NCBI RefSeq assembly: GCF_033568475.1
Contig: NW_027331840.1
Span: 682,001-746,000, forward strand
Length of the DNA: 64,000 nt
Origin: Henckelia pumila
Taxonomy: Eukaryota; Streptophyta; Magnoliopsida; Lamiales; Gesneriaceae
Direction: 5' to 3'
Shown here: positions 48,429 to 61,732 of the stretch, one piece after another
Position numbering within the stretch: position 1 is the first letter of the stretch
Layout of the letters: every line of letters begins with the position of its first letter
The notes under the pieces: generated by a model
What the model saw: only the letters and a program-made list of their open reading frames with translations
Told to the model about the DNA's origin: nothing
Databases searched by the model: none
Made by a program: the position numbers and the translations under genes

Positions 48429-49870
48429 TGTAGTGACCCTGCATGGAATCACCTACTAACTGGCAACTAATAGCATGCATTAAACTTAATACAGCATAAT
48501 ACTTAACAGAGTAAAAACGTGCGGAAACTTAACCATAAATTACATATCAGCTTAGTAATATAATTCCAGGCTTAAATCTGTAATGATACAACCAAATCGA
48601 ATCTCTTAAAAGTAAACATTATACAACTAACAAATCATGTTGTATCATAAACTCCTCAAGGCTCCTGCTCCCTAGTCCTGCCTTGAACTACCAGATCCGT
48701 CCATCCTGCGACCTGCCCCATAGAATAGGGTGTCCAAGATAACAACTAGGACGTGAGCGCTAACGCCCAGTACATAAACATGAGTAAACATATGTATATA
48801 ATGCATGCAACATGATGACTGGTAAGAATCATCCGAAAAGTCATGTTCAGTACCGGCGCCATATGAGTGCTGCCACCGCACGGATCAACCTCTGGGTGCA
48901 ACCACACTCGTCTAGTACACCAGAGTAGACAGACATAAATGCCCCCGCCGTCGCGGTACTCTCAGTGACAGACTATCGAGTATAGAGCTGAGCGGCTCTA
49001 TAATCAGGTATAACAAGGAATAGGCTCAACGTGTATATGCACATGACATATGAGTATAGAAAATGGTAAATCATACATCATGCCATATAAGAATGCCAAA
49101 TAAATGCAACATATAAACATGTATACTCGCTGGCAATCTCAGTCAATGTGTACGTACCTCTAGGCTAGTTCAATTAAGTAGATCCTAGGTTCCAAGCCTA
49201 TATTCAAAAGTTCATCGTATCACTACACAAGTTCTATAAGCCTTAACTAAGCTAATAAGTACTCCCAAAACTTAAATAGATTCCCGAACCATACCTTCGT
49301 CCGTAGATAGCCCTTTGGAGATGCTTGTCCTGAATGACTATAACCTCGCCGTGGTTATTTCAGAACCTCACTATTAACCGATAGGGCCCTCAAGTGTATA
49401 TCTCACACTATATAACTGAAGAAGGAAACTCGGGAATTCGTATTTCAAACTGAATCAAATGAGCCCTATTTATAGCCAAAAATCTCGGCCAAGATCGGAA
49501 CTTCCGATGTCGAGATCGGAGCTTTCGATCCAGCTCATTCTATGCATGTCCGACACGTCGGGATCGGAACTTCCGTTCCAGGATCGGAGCTTCCGATCTG
49601 ATCTATGATCGACACTTGTCAAAACTCACAATTGAGTCATCGAGCATTGCTGGCTGACAGAGATCGGAACTTCCATTCCGGATCGGAGCTTCCGATCTCC
49701 GTGCATCCGATCGGTTTCCGAAGTGGTCAGGATCGGAGCTTCCGATCTGGCCCAAAGTCAAAAGCCCAAATTCTCTTCCGAAGTCCAATAACACTTCAAA
49801 ATTGATTAATTACCAACCCTTAATTATGTTTAACATATTATTATCTTAAAATGGTTTATGGGTTACTACA
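48429..49870 (-). mobile_element. D 5' LTR (1442 bp)
   Basis: TATA at 49468-49475 and palindromic array at 49493-49747. It is 20 bp shorter than the 3' LTR, mostly through the loss of one palindromic module near 49750. Confidence 0.93.
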
Positions 49871-52748
49871 TGACATCTGACAACATCTGACAAGATATCA
49901 ATTCTCTTTTCTTCATCAAAATCATTATGTACAGTAAACTGTAGTGGATTCCATCCATCAATCAATCAAAATCAGACAGTAGATAAAGTAAGAACAAATT
50001 CTTCGGTTCTAAACATCAGTTTCTGCATTCACTTCTTCTGTTAAAAGATTCAAATCGGAATTCTCAATAAGAAGAAAACCAAGTACTGCAAGATCATCAG
50101 TACTGAAACTCAGAATACAGAAGAACGGATAATCAGAAATTTCATCATCAGATAAGAAGATCAAGGAAATTCATTCGATTCAATCAGAATTTCGAACATC
50201 GAGATTAGTCTACAACTGATCGGCGTACAATTCTGAAAAGATTGTCAAAACTCTGTATGATCAGTACAATTCTCATAGCCAGAAAGCAAGAATTTCATCA
50301 ATAAGAATTCCTAATTTCAACTAATACTTCTGAGAGATTCGGTCAACAGAAAATTCTTCAATAATAAAGGATTATTCTTCAATTCAAACGGCCTATTCAA
50401 AGTTCAAAACGGCCTTACCTCATTTCGCAATTGATTCTGAGAAAGTTCTCTTCACGAACTTCCTGAAGGTAAAATTCGGATCTCCATTCAGTGTCGAATT
50501 CGTTCTGACAATCGGGATCAATATAGAAGTTCAATCCGAACAACTTCAGTCGTTCAATAACCACTGGCACATCAACCAGTTCAGGTTATAATTCAATATA
50601 TCATCTGTAAAGCTTCGAGAGTTCGTTCATTATATTCTGTAACAATAGTCAATCTACAGAATAAATCAAGAATTCTTAGAATCGAGAATTCTTAACAGAG
50701 TATTCCATCACTCGATCAACGATACTCAGGTGACATCTCATCTCATACTCAACAAAGTAGCCTTGCTACGAAAAATCAACAAAATGTGATCTCAATTCAT
50801 TCTGAATCAGAATAGACTGTACAACATAATTTCGGATCGCTCTCTTTCTGACTGTTGACAGTTCAAAACATCAGAAGCCATACTTCGAACTTCATGCTTC
50901 AACATCCTCTATTCGATTTGATTCCCCAATTCATCAAATATCTTCCGATCGTCTGGAAGAACTCTGAATAAACTTCAAAGTGCCTACCCCCTGATACTCT
51001 GTCTCAAACCGAAACATCTGGCACAACAAAAGTTATTTGCTAATAAAGCATCCATAAAAATTCTGCATCTCAGATTAAACTCAGATCTGATCTATCTTCA
51101 TCGGATTCTGAAAGATCGAATCAGATTCCAAAGCGTTCTCAATCAACTTTGGTTCGAAGTCGAATGAAGGAGTCAGGATAAAAGTTCCATCTGTTCCAGA
51201 CTCTACCATAAGTGAAGCAATCATCTGTCATAGAAGACAACTGAAGTAGATAAAATAAGACCAGTTCATTCAGCTCAAAATCTTAGCTGTTTCAATCAGT
51301 TCTCTGGATAACAATAAAATTCGCAGTCAGATTAATCGTCCCCTAAAACTCTCTTTCCCAACTCATAATCAGTTCGAACTGCGACAATCAAAACTTCTAT
51401 CTTCCAAGATTAGAATAGGTTACTGAATCTTCCAAGCAAATAAAAGATGCTAAATCATCTGAGCAATAAGATCTCTGTGAGATACAATTCGGAACTAACA
51501 TTGCATCTCGAACGTCTTCAACTTCTTCGATGCTCAATAAAAAGAAGGAGTTCTTCTAAACAGAATAAGTCTCAATCCTCAATAAGAAGAAGTTCAAAGC
51601 ACCAAAATATCATCAAAGATACACTGAACATAAGAGCATAATCTGCTGAGTATTCGTCTAATCAACAATAAGAATTCTTCAAAGGATTCGCGGTAGAACT
51701 CGTTAAATCCAAGAATCTTCAAACTCAGATAAGGACGTCTATCCAGATCAATTCACAACAGTTCCAGTCTTGAGGTATTCAATAAAATTTCATCTTCTTA
51801 GAGAAAATATCGAGGAAAAGACAACTCGGTCTCAATAAGATTCAGACGTCAGAAGAATAGCATAATTCATCTTCTTAAAATAAATGCTGAACTCATCCTC
51901 TCGACTCGGAGGCAAATCTGGAATCTCAATCAGAACAACAACAACAAACATAACATCTCTGTTAAAACAACCAACACGGGCTGATTGAAGACATCATCTA
52001 CATACATCAAACATTCCTCCGTACCATTCTGTAACAAACCGTAATCAACAATAAAAAGAAAGGAATTCTTAATTCAGAAGTTTTACCGGAGGAATTTCAT
52101 TCGTCTATCGTCTCGAATCTAAATCTGGCAACTGTCTGAAATCAACCGCGGTTGCCCTGTACTCGGTTAATCTACTACAACGATAATAAAATCAAATATG
52201 ATAACCGAAGTATAGTACTGTTCAGTACAATCAACTCCCATCTAATTCAAAGTTCAAAAATTCGAACTAAACTCACCGCAACTAATTCAGATACTCAAAA
52301 TTAAAGGAAGTATTAATCTAACTTCTCAGTAAGAAGAACAAGTTGCATCAATATCTAACAACAAAAGAGTCGAAAGACTAGAATCGAACAGTTACCTGCT
52401 TCATCATCGTCAAGAGCAGTTAGATTCTGTGAATCCTCGAGCAAGTACTAAAGCCTTGCAGTTGGTAACCAACTAACTGAATCCGTCATTTGTCGTTGTA
52501 GGTTAAAAGAATTAAACAACTGATCGATCTCTTCTAATCAGCTTTCATACCCAAACTCAATCTCAGAACTCCTCAGAGTTTAAGGGTTAATAGACTGAAA
52601 TCTCATCACTAATGCTTCCATCAATTCAGTCACAAAACAAATCTGTACAATCTGGTTCGCTACTAGTTGAATCTTATTCAAACTTGTCGAGTAGAAAAAA
52701 TCTAATTCAAGAGGATTAGGACACAACATCTCTATCACATCTATCCGG
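49871..52748 (-). pseudogene. E gag-pol fossil
   Basis: No long frame, yet minus-strand traces align with F: near 52640-52560 gag-like FQSINP, SEIEFGYES and EEIDQLFNSF (F has FQSFNPP, CESWLDDIDQLFDS), and near 51935-51895 IPDLPPSREDEF (F has [11 protein letters not shown], between protease and RT). It is stop-rich and riddled with indels. Most of the stretch is not alignable by eye. Confidence 0.6.
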
Positions 52749-54750
52749 TGTAACGCCACGTTTTTATCTTAAATGAGTTTATTTGAGTTAATCGGAGATT
52801 GCAGAGTTCACGAGCCGACTTGATTTTGAACAGGGTTCTTTTTGCAAATTTTGGAAATTTCAGGGACTAAAGTGCAAATTTGGAGTTTAATATATTATCT
52901 ACTCATGGTTTGACTTCTTCATTGCTCCATCATCTTCCTTACCGGCTCCTCCTCCATTCTCACGCCTCCAACACTTTTCCAAGCTTCTAGATTTCAGCCC
53001 GAGCTCGATCCGGCCGTTGGAATTTATTTCTGAAGGCAGATTATCGATCACTGCCGTGAGAGCTCTGTTATATTGTAAGTTCTTCTACGATCGGACGCAT
53101 TCTAGTTTTCGGATGTTGTTAGAATCGTTCTAGATTCGAGTATGTTGTTCTAGACTGAGTTCTGATCGTTTATTATCTGTCAGTTTTGAATTAGAGCGAC
53201 GTTCGGATTTGTTATGATTTTTGGAAGCCATTTTCGAAAATCATGGTTTTGAGATTTGTTGGGTTTGTCTTGTTGTTGCTGTATTAGCATTGAATTGAGT
53301 TGTTATCGGTATTGAACTGTTGTTTGCGTTGCTGGTTTGTTCAGTTATAGTCGTTATGCCGTCGGTTTGAGTTTTGAAGATTTCGAACCGTTTTTGAGTT
53401 ATGAACTTGGCTTGTAAGTTGATCGTGGTTATTGATCAATCATCTCTTGTATCTGAACAGATTTGTTTGGAGTTTTCAAGCCCTGAGTTAGCAACTGTTT
53501 GATCGTTTCAGAGATTTGAACGAAGAACGGTATAAAGAGTTTACCTTGAACCATTACCATGTTGTTGTATAGATTGTATAGTTGTTGATACAGTCTCTTT
53601 TGTAGCGTATCCAGAGTTGGGAGCTACTGCATTGAAAGGTAAAAGCAGTCATCGTAGCGGGATAGCATACTCGGGACTGTGGTTCTCGAGTTTCCCCTTT
53701 TGAAATCACATACTTTCATCTACACTTGTTCTAGCATGAGGAACTTGTGTCTTGTTTGATTATATTGGCTTTGTTAAATGGCTTATGTGTTATGTTTATG
53801 TTATGCATTCATCTTGAGCCAATCTTGTTTTCAGCGGGCAGAACCGCCCTTTTTGTTTAGACGTTTGGGAACTATGATTGAGTGGCCTAGGTTGTAGTAT
53901 TTCGCCTAGTGCTAGCATACTCATTATGGTTGCTCAAAGTCTAGAGGAATGGGATACGTGGCACCACCTCGATTGGGAGAGTCGGTGAGTCGTTACGTGA
54001 TCTCATCCTCGGGATCCCAAAAGCAGAGCAGGACTCCCTTGTTTATCAGAATTGATATCCTGGTTTTAAAGACATGCATATCTTTAGCTTCGACTTGAAT
54101 ATGTTGTTTTGATAGCATGTTGTATATCCATTATTTGATATGTTGCTTTTACTGGGATTATCATTCTCACCGGTTTTCCGGCTGTTGCTTTGTTTTGTAT
54201 GTGTACTTGGCAACAGGTGGGGCAGGACCAAGTCAGAAGAGGCATGGTTAGCTTCAAGAGGGAGAGCTAGTAGTGAGACTCGGTTTAGAAGTCGTGTCAA
54301 CATGTCTACCTAGTGATATTGGAACATGTTTAGATAACGAACTTTGTTGTTATGTTGTATTGTTTATGCAAGCTTTGTCGAAATGTTATCGTTGCATGTT
54401 CTATTTGGAGTAGTTGTTAAACTCTAGAACTTCATGTATTAATCGGAGGAACTGCATTTATAATGTATGTTTTGATTTGGATTGCATTGGAATAGCTTTT
54501 AGCTTGAGTTGCCAAGCATGTTTCTGCTGTTTTGCTTCTGCTGCAGGGGGCGCCCGAGCTGCAATTTTTAGCAGCCCGAGCGCACCCCACTCCAAATTGC
54601 TCAGTAGCGCCTCGGCCGAGGCGCGCTCGAGCGGCGGTTTTTGGCCGCCCGAGCGCGGCCCTCTTTAAAAAAATTTTTTTCTTTTGCTTTGCTTTTAGTC
54701 CTTAGATCTTATTTACTCCTTAATTAGATGTTTAGAATCGAGGTCTCACA
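52749..54750 (+). mobile_element. F 5' LTR (2002 bp)
   Basis: TGTAACGCC...GTCTCACA. Only scattered substitutions separate it from the 3' LTR by eye. GC-rich quasi-palindromes lie at 54549-54657, 94-202 bases from its end. Confidence 0.94.
54549..54657. repeat. GC-rich quasi-palindromes near F LTR end
   Basis: GCGCCCGAGCTGC / GCAGCCCGAGCGC around ATTTTTA, a CGCCTCGGCCGAGGCG palindrome, and GCGCTCGAGCGGC / GCCGCCCGAGCGC around GGTTTTTG. A second set is at about 61517-61630, where the central palindrome is altered. Confidence 0.75.
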
Positions 54751-54755
54751 TTAAG

Positions 54756-54768
54756 TGGTATCAGAGAG
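54756..54768 (+). other. F primer binding site
   Basis: TGGTATCAGAGAG, a tRNA-Met-type site, five bases after the LTR. Confidence 0.9.
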
Positions 54769-55049
54769 TTAAGATTCTTGGTCGAACTAGAGTGAGCGGG
54801 GTAGATCGAGTCTGCGTGTATTGGCTCCTCGCATGTGTTTGAATTATTTAACTGTTTATTTAATTCCATGCGAGCATGCTTTATTGTTAGAATTATTGAA
54901 TTACATGGTTTTGTGATTTAATTTATAAAGCATGATCTACTTGAGATATAATTGTTTCTGTTATCGACTTGTATCCGGTATTCCAAGCGGTTGTAAGGGC
55001 ACTGATTGTAGCGATTGAATTATCTCGTGTCCTAACCTTTGATTATCAG

Positions 55050-58000
55050 ATGGGTCCCCATCAAGTAATAAACAGAAACCCACCGCCAGTTATCCCTCCA
55101 ACTGAGCAAGCTAGTACTGAAACAGTTGAGATGGATGCTACAGCGACGCCTATGGAAACCTTGCTGAAAAGGTTCCAGTCGTTCAATCCGCCGTTGTTGA
55201 TGGGTTCAGAAAATCCAGTTGACTGTGAAAGTTGGTTGGATGATATTGATCAACTGTTCGATTCCATTTACTACACCGATGACCGCAGAATCATGTTAGT
55301 AATTCATCAGCTACGTGGGGTTGCTAAGAGCTGGTGGATCATGACAAAGAAAGCAATGGAAAGCAGAGGTACTGAAGTTACTTGGACTCTTTTTAAATCT
55401 GAATTTTATAAGCGGTTTTTCCCTATCTCGTATCGCAAGGATAAGGGAGCACAGTTTGCCAATCTGAGGCAAGGGAATCTGAACATCGAAGAGTACGTTG
55501 CCAAGTTTGATAGTCTGTTGCGTTTCGCACCGCTAATTGCCGGAGATGAAGAAGCGAAGGCAGATCAGTTTATAAACGGGTTGAACCCCGATGTCTTCAC
55601 GTTGGTTAACACCAACAGGCCTAGCAACTTTGCGGATGCCATGAATCACGCAAAGGGAGCAGAGCAGGCTTGTGGAGGCAAAGAGGTAATCAGGGGGCAC
55701 CTCAGCAGCAGAGACAGTATCAGAACCAACCATCTCAATACCAGAATCAACCACCTCAACATCAGAACCAGCAGCAGAGGTTTGAAGGTGGTAGCAGTGG
55801 GGGGGAAACAGAAAAGATCAGTACAAAGCAAGAGGTAAACAGTTCAAAAGGCAGGGGAACAGTTCTTCTAGTTCCAGTGGTTCCCCACAGTTTGGTTCAG
55901 GACAGAGCTCTGGATCATCATCCTTGTACTGCAGCAAGTGTGGGGGAAGACACTCACCGGATCAGTGTGTGGGAGTCTTTGGCAACTGTAACACCTGTCA
56001 GCAACCGGGACACTTCTCTAAAGTGTGCCCACAGCGTAACAGAGATAGAGCTCAGAAAGGGAATTCTTCTAGACCTGCAGCTCAGCCTGAGAGGCATTCA
56101 TCTGCAGTTCACTCTTTCCTACCTCAGCAGCAGCAGAACAGACAGGGAGGTAGTACCAGTGCAAATCAGCCTCCGAGACAGCAAGCACGAGTCTTTTCTC
56201 TGACATAGGATCAGGCTCAAGCAGCACCTGACGATGTTATAGCAGTTAATTGTTCAATTTTTGGTTATTCTGCTCATGCCTTGATAGATACAGGTGCTTC
56301 CCATTCATTTATCTCTGAGAAATTTGTGTTGTTGCATGCTTTGCTTACTGATTTGTTGCCTACAGTAGTGGTTGTTACTTCACCTTTGGGTGGAGGAATT
56401 GTTTCTGTCCGATTAATCAAGAACTGTGAACTGTGTTTTGAAGGAAATTTGTTAGAATTCGACTGTATTGTACTTGGACTATCAGATTTTGATTGTATTG
56501 TCGGTATAGATGCTTTAACCAAGTACAGGGCAACAGTCGATTGTTTTCTGAAAGTTGTCAGGTTCAGACCTGAAATAGCAGACGAGTGTAAATTCTTTGG
56601 TAAGGGTTCTCGATCTAGAATTCCTTTAATTTCAGTGTTATCTATGACTCGTTTGCTACAGAGAGGTGCATAAGGATTTTTGGTGTATGCAGTTGATGTA
56701 CTGAAATCTAGCCCAGCTTTGGTAGATTTACCAGTGGTTAGAGAATTTGCTGATGTATTCCCGGAAGATGTTCCAGGTTTACCACCTATTCGAGAAATCG
56801 AATTCAGCATTGACTTAGTGCCAGGTACTCAACCTATCTCAAAAGCTCCGTATCGTATGGCACTTATTGAATTGAGAGAGTTGAAGGAGCAGCTTGAGGA
56901 TTTGATTGCCAAGGGATACATCAGACCTAGTGTATCGCCTTGGGGTGCTCCTGTTCTTTTTGTTCGGAAGAAGAATGGTTCTATGCGGCTCTGTATCGAC
57001 TACCGCCAATTGAATCAGGCTACAGTTAAGAACAGATTTCCTTTACCCCGAATAGATGACTTGTTTGATCAACTGCAGGGTTCTTCTGTCTACTCAAAAA
57101 TTGATCTGAGGTCAGGCTATCATCAGCTGAGAGTGCGAGAGGAAGACGTTCCTAAGACCGCATTCAGAACGAGGTATGGTCACTTTGAGTTTATAGTCAT
57201 GTCGTTCAGTTTGACTAACGCTCCAGCTGTTTTTATGGGTTTGATGAACCGTATCTTTCAGCGCTATCTTGATGAGTTTGTCATTATTTTCATCGATGAT
57301 ATTCTTATCTACTCGAAGAACCGTACTGACCATGTAGAGCACTTGAGAATCGTATTGCAGATTTTACGAGTTGAGCAGTTGTTTGCCAAGTTTTCCAACT
57401 GTGAATTCTGGTTAGATCGAGTTGTCTTTCTCGGTCATATCATTTCTGAAGATGGAATTTTTGTCGATCCCAGCAAGATTGAAGCGGTTATGAATTGGCC
57501 TAGACCGACATCAGTACCTGAGATCCGAAGTTTCATGGGTTTAGCTGGTTATTACCGTCGTTTCATCGAGGGTTTCTTGTCTATTGCCAAGCCTATTACC
57601 CAGCTGACTCAGAAGAATGCGCCTTTTGTCTGGACTATAGATTGCGAGGCTAGCTTTGTTGATCTGAAGAGGAGACTAACCACTGCTCCAATTCTTTCTC
57701 TTCCGAAGGGTACTGGAGGTTTCACAGTCTATTGTGATGCTTCTAACCGAGGCTTGGGTTGTGTTCTTATGCAGCATAAGCATGTGATAGAATATGCATC
57801 GAGGCAGCTGAAACCGCACGAGACTCGTTATCCTGTTCATGATCTTGAACTAGCGGCGATTGTTTTTGCTCTGAAGATCTGGCGTCACTATCTTTATGGT
57901 GAGTCTTTCGAGATCTTTTCTGATCATAAGAGTCTTAAGTACTTGTTTTCACAGGCAGAGCTGAATATGCGACATAGAAGATGGTTAGATCTGTTGAAGG

Positions 58001-59620
58001 ATTTCGACTGTGAGATCAAGTATTATCCAGGGAAGTTGAATGCAGTTGCAGATGCCTTGAGCCGAAAGCTTTGTTCTCTATATCTATCTACTATCGGTGT
58101 TTCTCAGTTAGTCGATGATTGTTGCACTTCTGGTTTAGAGTTTGAAACATATAGGAAGTCTATCAGAGTATTTGCTATTCAAGCCGAGCCAGAGTTGTTT
58201 GTTGCGATCAGAGAAGCACAGAAGTCTGAGCCGAGCATTCAGGTTTCAGTAGAGAAAGTCAGAACTGGGCATCAGTCTAAATTCCAGGTTAGAGATGACG
58301 TCTTGTTTGTGAATAACCGTATTGTTGTGCCTGATATTCCGGAGTTGAGACAGCGTATTCTCTGAGAGGCTCATTGCAGTCGGTTTAGCGTTCATCCTGG
58401 AGGTCGTAAGATGTACAACGATTTGAAGATTCAGTTCTGGTGGAAGAGAATGAAGAGCGACATCGCGAGGTTTGTATCACGGTGTTTGAACTATCAGCAA
58501 GTGAAAGCAGAGCGGAAGCGACCAGGTGGTTTATTGCACAGCTTATCTATTCCTGAATGGAAATGGGATCACATTTCTATGGATTTCGTCACGAAGCTAC
58601 CACGATCCGTTCGAGGAAGTGATGCTATTTGGGTAGTGATCGACCTATTGACGAAGTCTGCTTGTTTTATTCCGTACAGGATGACGTATCGTCACGATCA
58701 TATTGTTGAGCTTTATGTTAGCAATGTTGTGAAACTGCATGGGGGTGCTGAAGTCGATCGTTTCAGACAGAGACCCTAGATGCACTTCGCACTTCTGGCA
58801 TAGTTTGCAAGAGGCACTTGGTACTCGTTTGCACCTGAGTACAGCTTATCATCCTCAGACAGATGGACAGTCAGAGCGGACTATCCAGACGTTAGAGGAT
58901 ATGCTGCGAGCGTTAGTGCTAGACTTTGGCACTAGTTGACAGGATTATTTGCCTCTTGTCGAGTTTTCTTACAACAACAGCTTCCAAGCGAGTATCGGTA
59001 TGGCGCCTTTTGAGGCATTGTACGGTAAGAAATGCCGATCTCCGTTGTTTTGGGATGACTTGTCTGAGTCACTAGATTTGGGACCGGATATGCTTAGAGA
59101 TATGGCAGAGCAGGTTAAGATCATTCAGACCAGAATGAATACAGCTCAAGATAGACAGGCAAAGTATGCAAATGTCAGACGTCGACCTCTGAGTTTTGAG
59201 CAAGGAGACCGCGTTTTCCTTAAGATTTCTCCGTTCAGAGGCACCGTCAGATTCGGTAAGAGAGGAAAGTTATCTCCGAGATTCATCGGTACGTACGAGA
59301 TTCTCGAGAAGATAGGCGATCTTGCCTACAGACTTGCACTTCCTCCATCTTTATCTGGTATTCACGACGTTTTCTATGTCTCTATGCTGCGAAAGTATCA
59401 TCCAGATACTTCTCATATCCTTCAGCCTGACGAAGCCGAGTTAGACGAGACTCTGAGCTACTTTGAACGACCGATTCAGATCCTTGATCGAAAAGAAAAG
59501 CAACTCATAACCAAGTTGATTCCGTTGGTGAAAGTGCAGTGGAGCCGTCACGGAGTCGAGGAAGCGACTTGGGAGACAGAATCTGACATGAGACAGCATT
59601 TTCCAGAGTTATTCGGATGA
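55050..59620 (+). pseudogene. gag-pol: F gag-pol polyprotein, multiply broken
   Basis: The ATG at 55050 starts gag with a capsid domain (ESWLDDIDQLFDS, AKSWWIMTKKAM). Two frameshifts follow, near 55670 and between about 55790 and 55830, then the knuckle CNTCQQPGHFSKVC. Stops are TAG 56206-56208, TAA 56671-56673, TGA 58363-58365 and TGA 58937-58939, with a frameshift in a G run near 58741-58746. Protease ([12 protein letters not shown]), RT ([15 protein letters not shown]; but VMSFSLTN, two changes in a conserved motif), RNase H, integrase ([14 protein letters not shown]) and a chromodomain-like tail ([12 protein letters not shown]) remain recognisable. The four stops fit C-to-T or G-to-A changes. 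Confidence 0.95.
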
Positions 59621-59700
59621 CGTGAGTTCTTCTTACTGTCTTTAGCTCTTTATTCTATCTTATGAGTTGTGGTTCTCGTTGATTTCGATGACGAAATCTC

Positions 59701-59718
59701 TTCTTAGTGGGGGAGAAT
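59701..59718 (+). other. F polypurine tract
   Basis: AGTGGGGGAGAA directly before the 3' LTR. Confidence 0.88.
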
Positions 59719-61732
59719 TTTAACGCCTCGTTTTTATCTTAAATGAGTTTATTTGAGTTAATCGGAGATTGCAGAGTTCACGAGCCGACTTGATTTTGAT
59801 CAGGGTCCTTTTTGCAAATTTTGGAAATTTCAGGGACTAAAGTGCAAATTTGGAGTTTAATATATTATCTACTCATGGTTTGACTTTTTCATTGCTCCAT
59901 CATCTTCCTTACCGGCTCCTCCTCCATTCTCACACCTCCAACACTTTTCCAAGCTTCTAGATTTCAGCCCGAGCTCGATCCGGCCGTTGGAATTTATTTC
60001 TAAAGGCAGATTATTGATCACTGCCGTGAGAGCTCTGTTATATTGTAAGTTCTTCTACGATCGGACGCATTCTAGTTTTTGGATGTTGTTAGAATCGTTC
60101 TAGATTCGAGTATGTTGTTCTAGACTGAGTTCTGATCATTTATTATCTGTCAGTTTTGAATTAGAGCGACGTTCGGATTTGTTATGATTTTTGGAAGCCA
60201 TTTTCGAAAATCATGGTTTTGAGATTTGTTGGGTTTGTCTTGTTGTTGTTGTATTAGCATTGAATTGAGTTGTTATCGGTATTGAACTGCTGTCTGCGTT
60301 GCTAGTTTGTTCAGTTATAGCCGTTATGCCGTCGGTTTGAGTTTTGAAGATTTCGAACCGTTTTTGAGTTATGAACTTGGCTTGTAAGTTGATCGTGGTT
60401 ATTGATCAATCATCTCTTGTATCTGAACAGATTCGTTTGGAGTTTTCAAGCCCTGAGTTAGCAACTGTTTGATCGTTTCAGAGATTTGAACGAAGAACGG
60501 TATAAAGAGTTTACCTTGAACCATTACCATGTTGTTGTATAGATTGTATAGTTGTTGATACAGTCTCTTTTGTAGCGTATCCAGAGTTGGGAGCTACTGC
60601 ATTGAAAGGTAAAAGCAGTCATCGTAGCGGGATAGCATACTCGGGACTGTGGTTCTCGAGTTTTCCCTTTTGAAATCACATACTTGCATCTACACTTGTT
60701 CTAGCATGAGGAACTTGTGTCTTGTTTGATTATATTGGCTTTTGTTAAATGGCTTATGTGTTATGTTTATGTTATGCATTCATCTTGAGCCAATCTTGTT
60801 TTCAGCGGGCAGAACCGCCCTTTTTGTTTAGACGTTTGGGAACTATGATTGAGTGGCCTAGGTTGTAGTATTTCGCCTAGTGCTAGCATACTCATTATGG
60901 TTGCTCAAATTCTAGAGGAGTGGGATACGTGGCACCACCTCGATTGGGAGAGTTGGTGAGTCGTTACGTGATCTCATCCTCGGGATCCCAAAAGCAGAGC
61001 AGCACTCCCTTGTTTATCAGAATTGATATCCTGGTTTTAAATACATGCATATCTTTAGCTTCGACTTGAATATGTTGTTTTGATAGCATGTTGTATATCC
61101 ATTATTTGATATTTTGCTTTTACTGGGATTATCATTCTCACCGGTTTTCCGGCTGTTGCTTTGTTTTGTATGTGTACTTGGCAACAGGTGGGGAAGAACC
61201 AAGTCAGAAGAGGCATGGTTAGCTTCAAGAGGGAGAGCTAGTAGTGAGACTCGGTTTAGAAGTCGTGTCAACATGTCTACCTAGTGATATTGGAACATGT
61301 TTAGATAACGAACTTTGTTGTTATGTTGTATTGTTTATTGCAAGCTTTGTCGAGATGTTATCGTTGCATGTTCTATTTGGAGTAGTTGTTAAACTCTAGA
61401 ACTTCATGTATTAATCAGAGGAACTGCATTTATAATGTATGTTTTGATTTGGATTGCATTGGAATAGCTTTTAGCTTGAGTTGCCAAGCATGTTTCTGCT
61501 GTTTTGCTTCTGCTGCAGGGGGCGCCCGAGCTGCAATTTTTAGCAGCCCGAGCGCACCCCACTCCAAATTGCTCAGTAGCGCCTCACCGAGGGCGCGCTC
61601 GAGCGGCGGTTTTTGGCCGCCCGAGCGCGGCCCTCTTTAAAATTTTTTTTTTCTTTTGCTTTGCTTGGCTTTGCTTTTAGTCCTTAAATCTTGTTTACTC
61701 CTTAATTAGATGTTTAGAATCGAGGTCTCACA
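59719..61732 (+). mobile_element. F 3' LTR (2014 bp)
   Basis: Homologous to 52749-54750. The first bases are TTTAACG, so the terminal TG has become TT. It ends GTCTCACA. Confidence 0.93.

Larger units (their letters stand above)
42274..49870 (-). mobile_element. Chromovirus D, complete with TSD, same family as C
   Basis: Two LTRs, PBS, purine tract and a full-length but broken gag-pol on the minus strand. TGACA is duplicated at 42269-42273 and 49871-49875. Sequence is close to C throughout. It sits inside E in the same orientation. Confidence 0.95.
52749..61732 (+). mobile_element. Tekay-like chromovirus F, complete with TSD
   Basis: 8984 bp on the plus strand, with TCCGG duplicated at 52744-52748 and 61733-61737. 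Two similar LTRs, PBS, gag-pol and purine tract are present. It inserted into the leader of the related element E, in opposite orientation. Confidence 0.95.

Noticed and set aside
54414-54668. 84-codon frame near the F LTR end, repeated at 61386-61640
   Set aside because: It runs through the GC-rich palindromes of both LTRs and has no homology. Its duplication is due to the LTRs.
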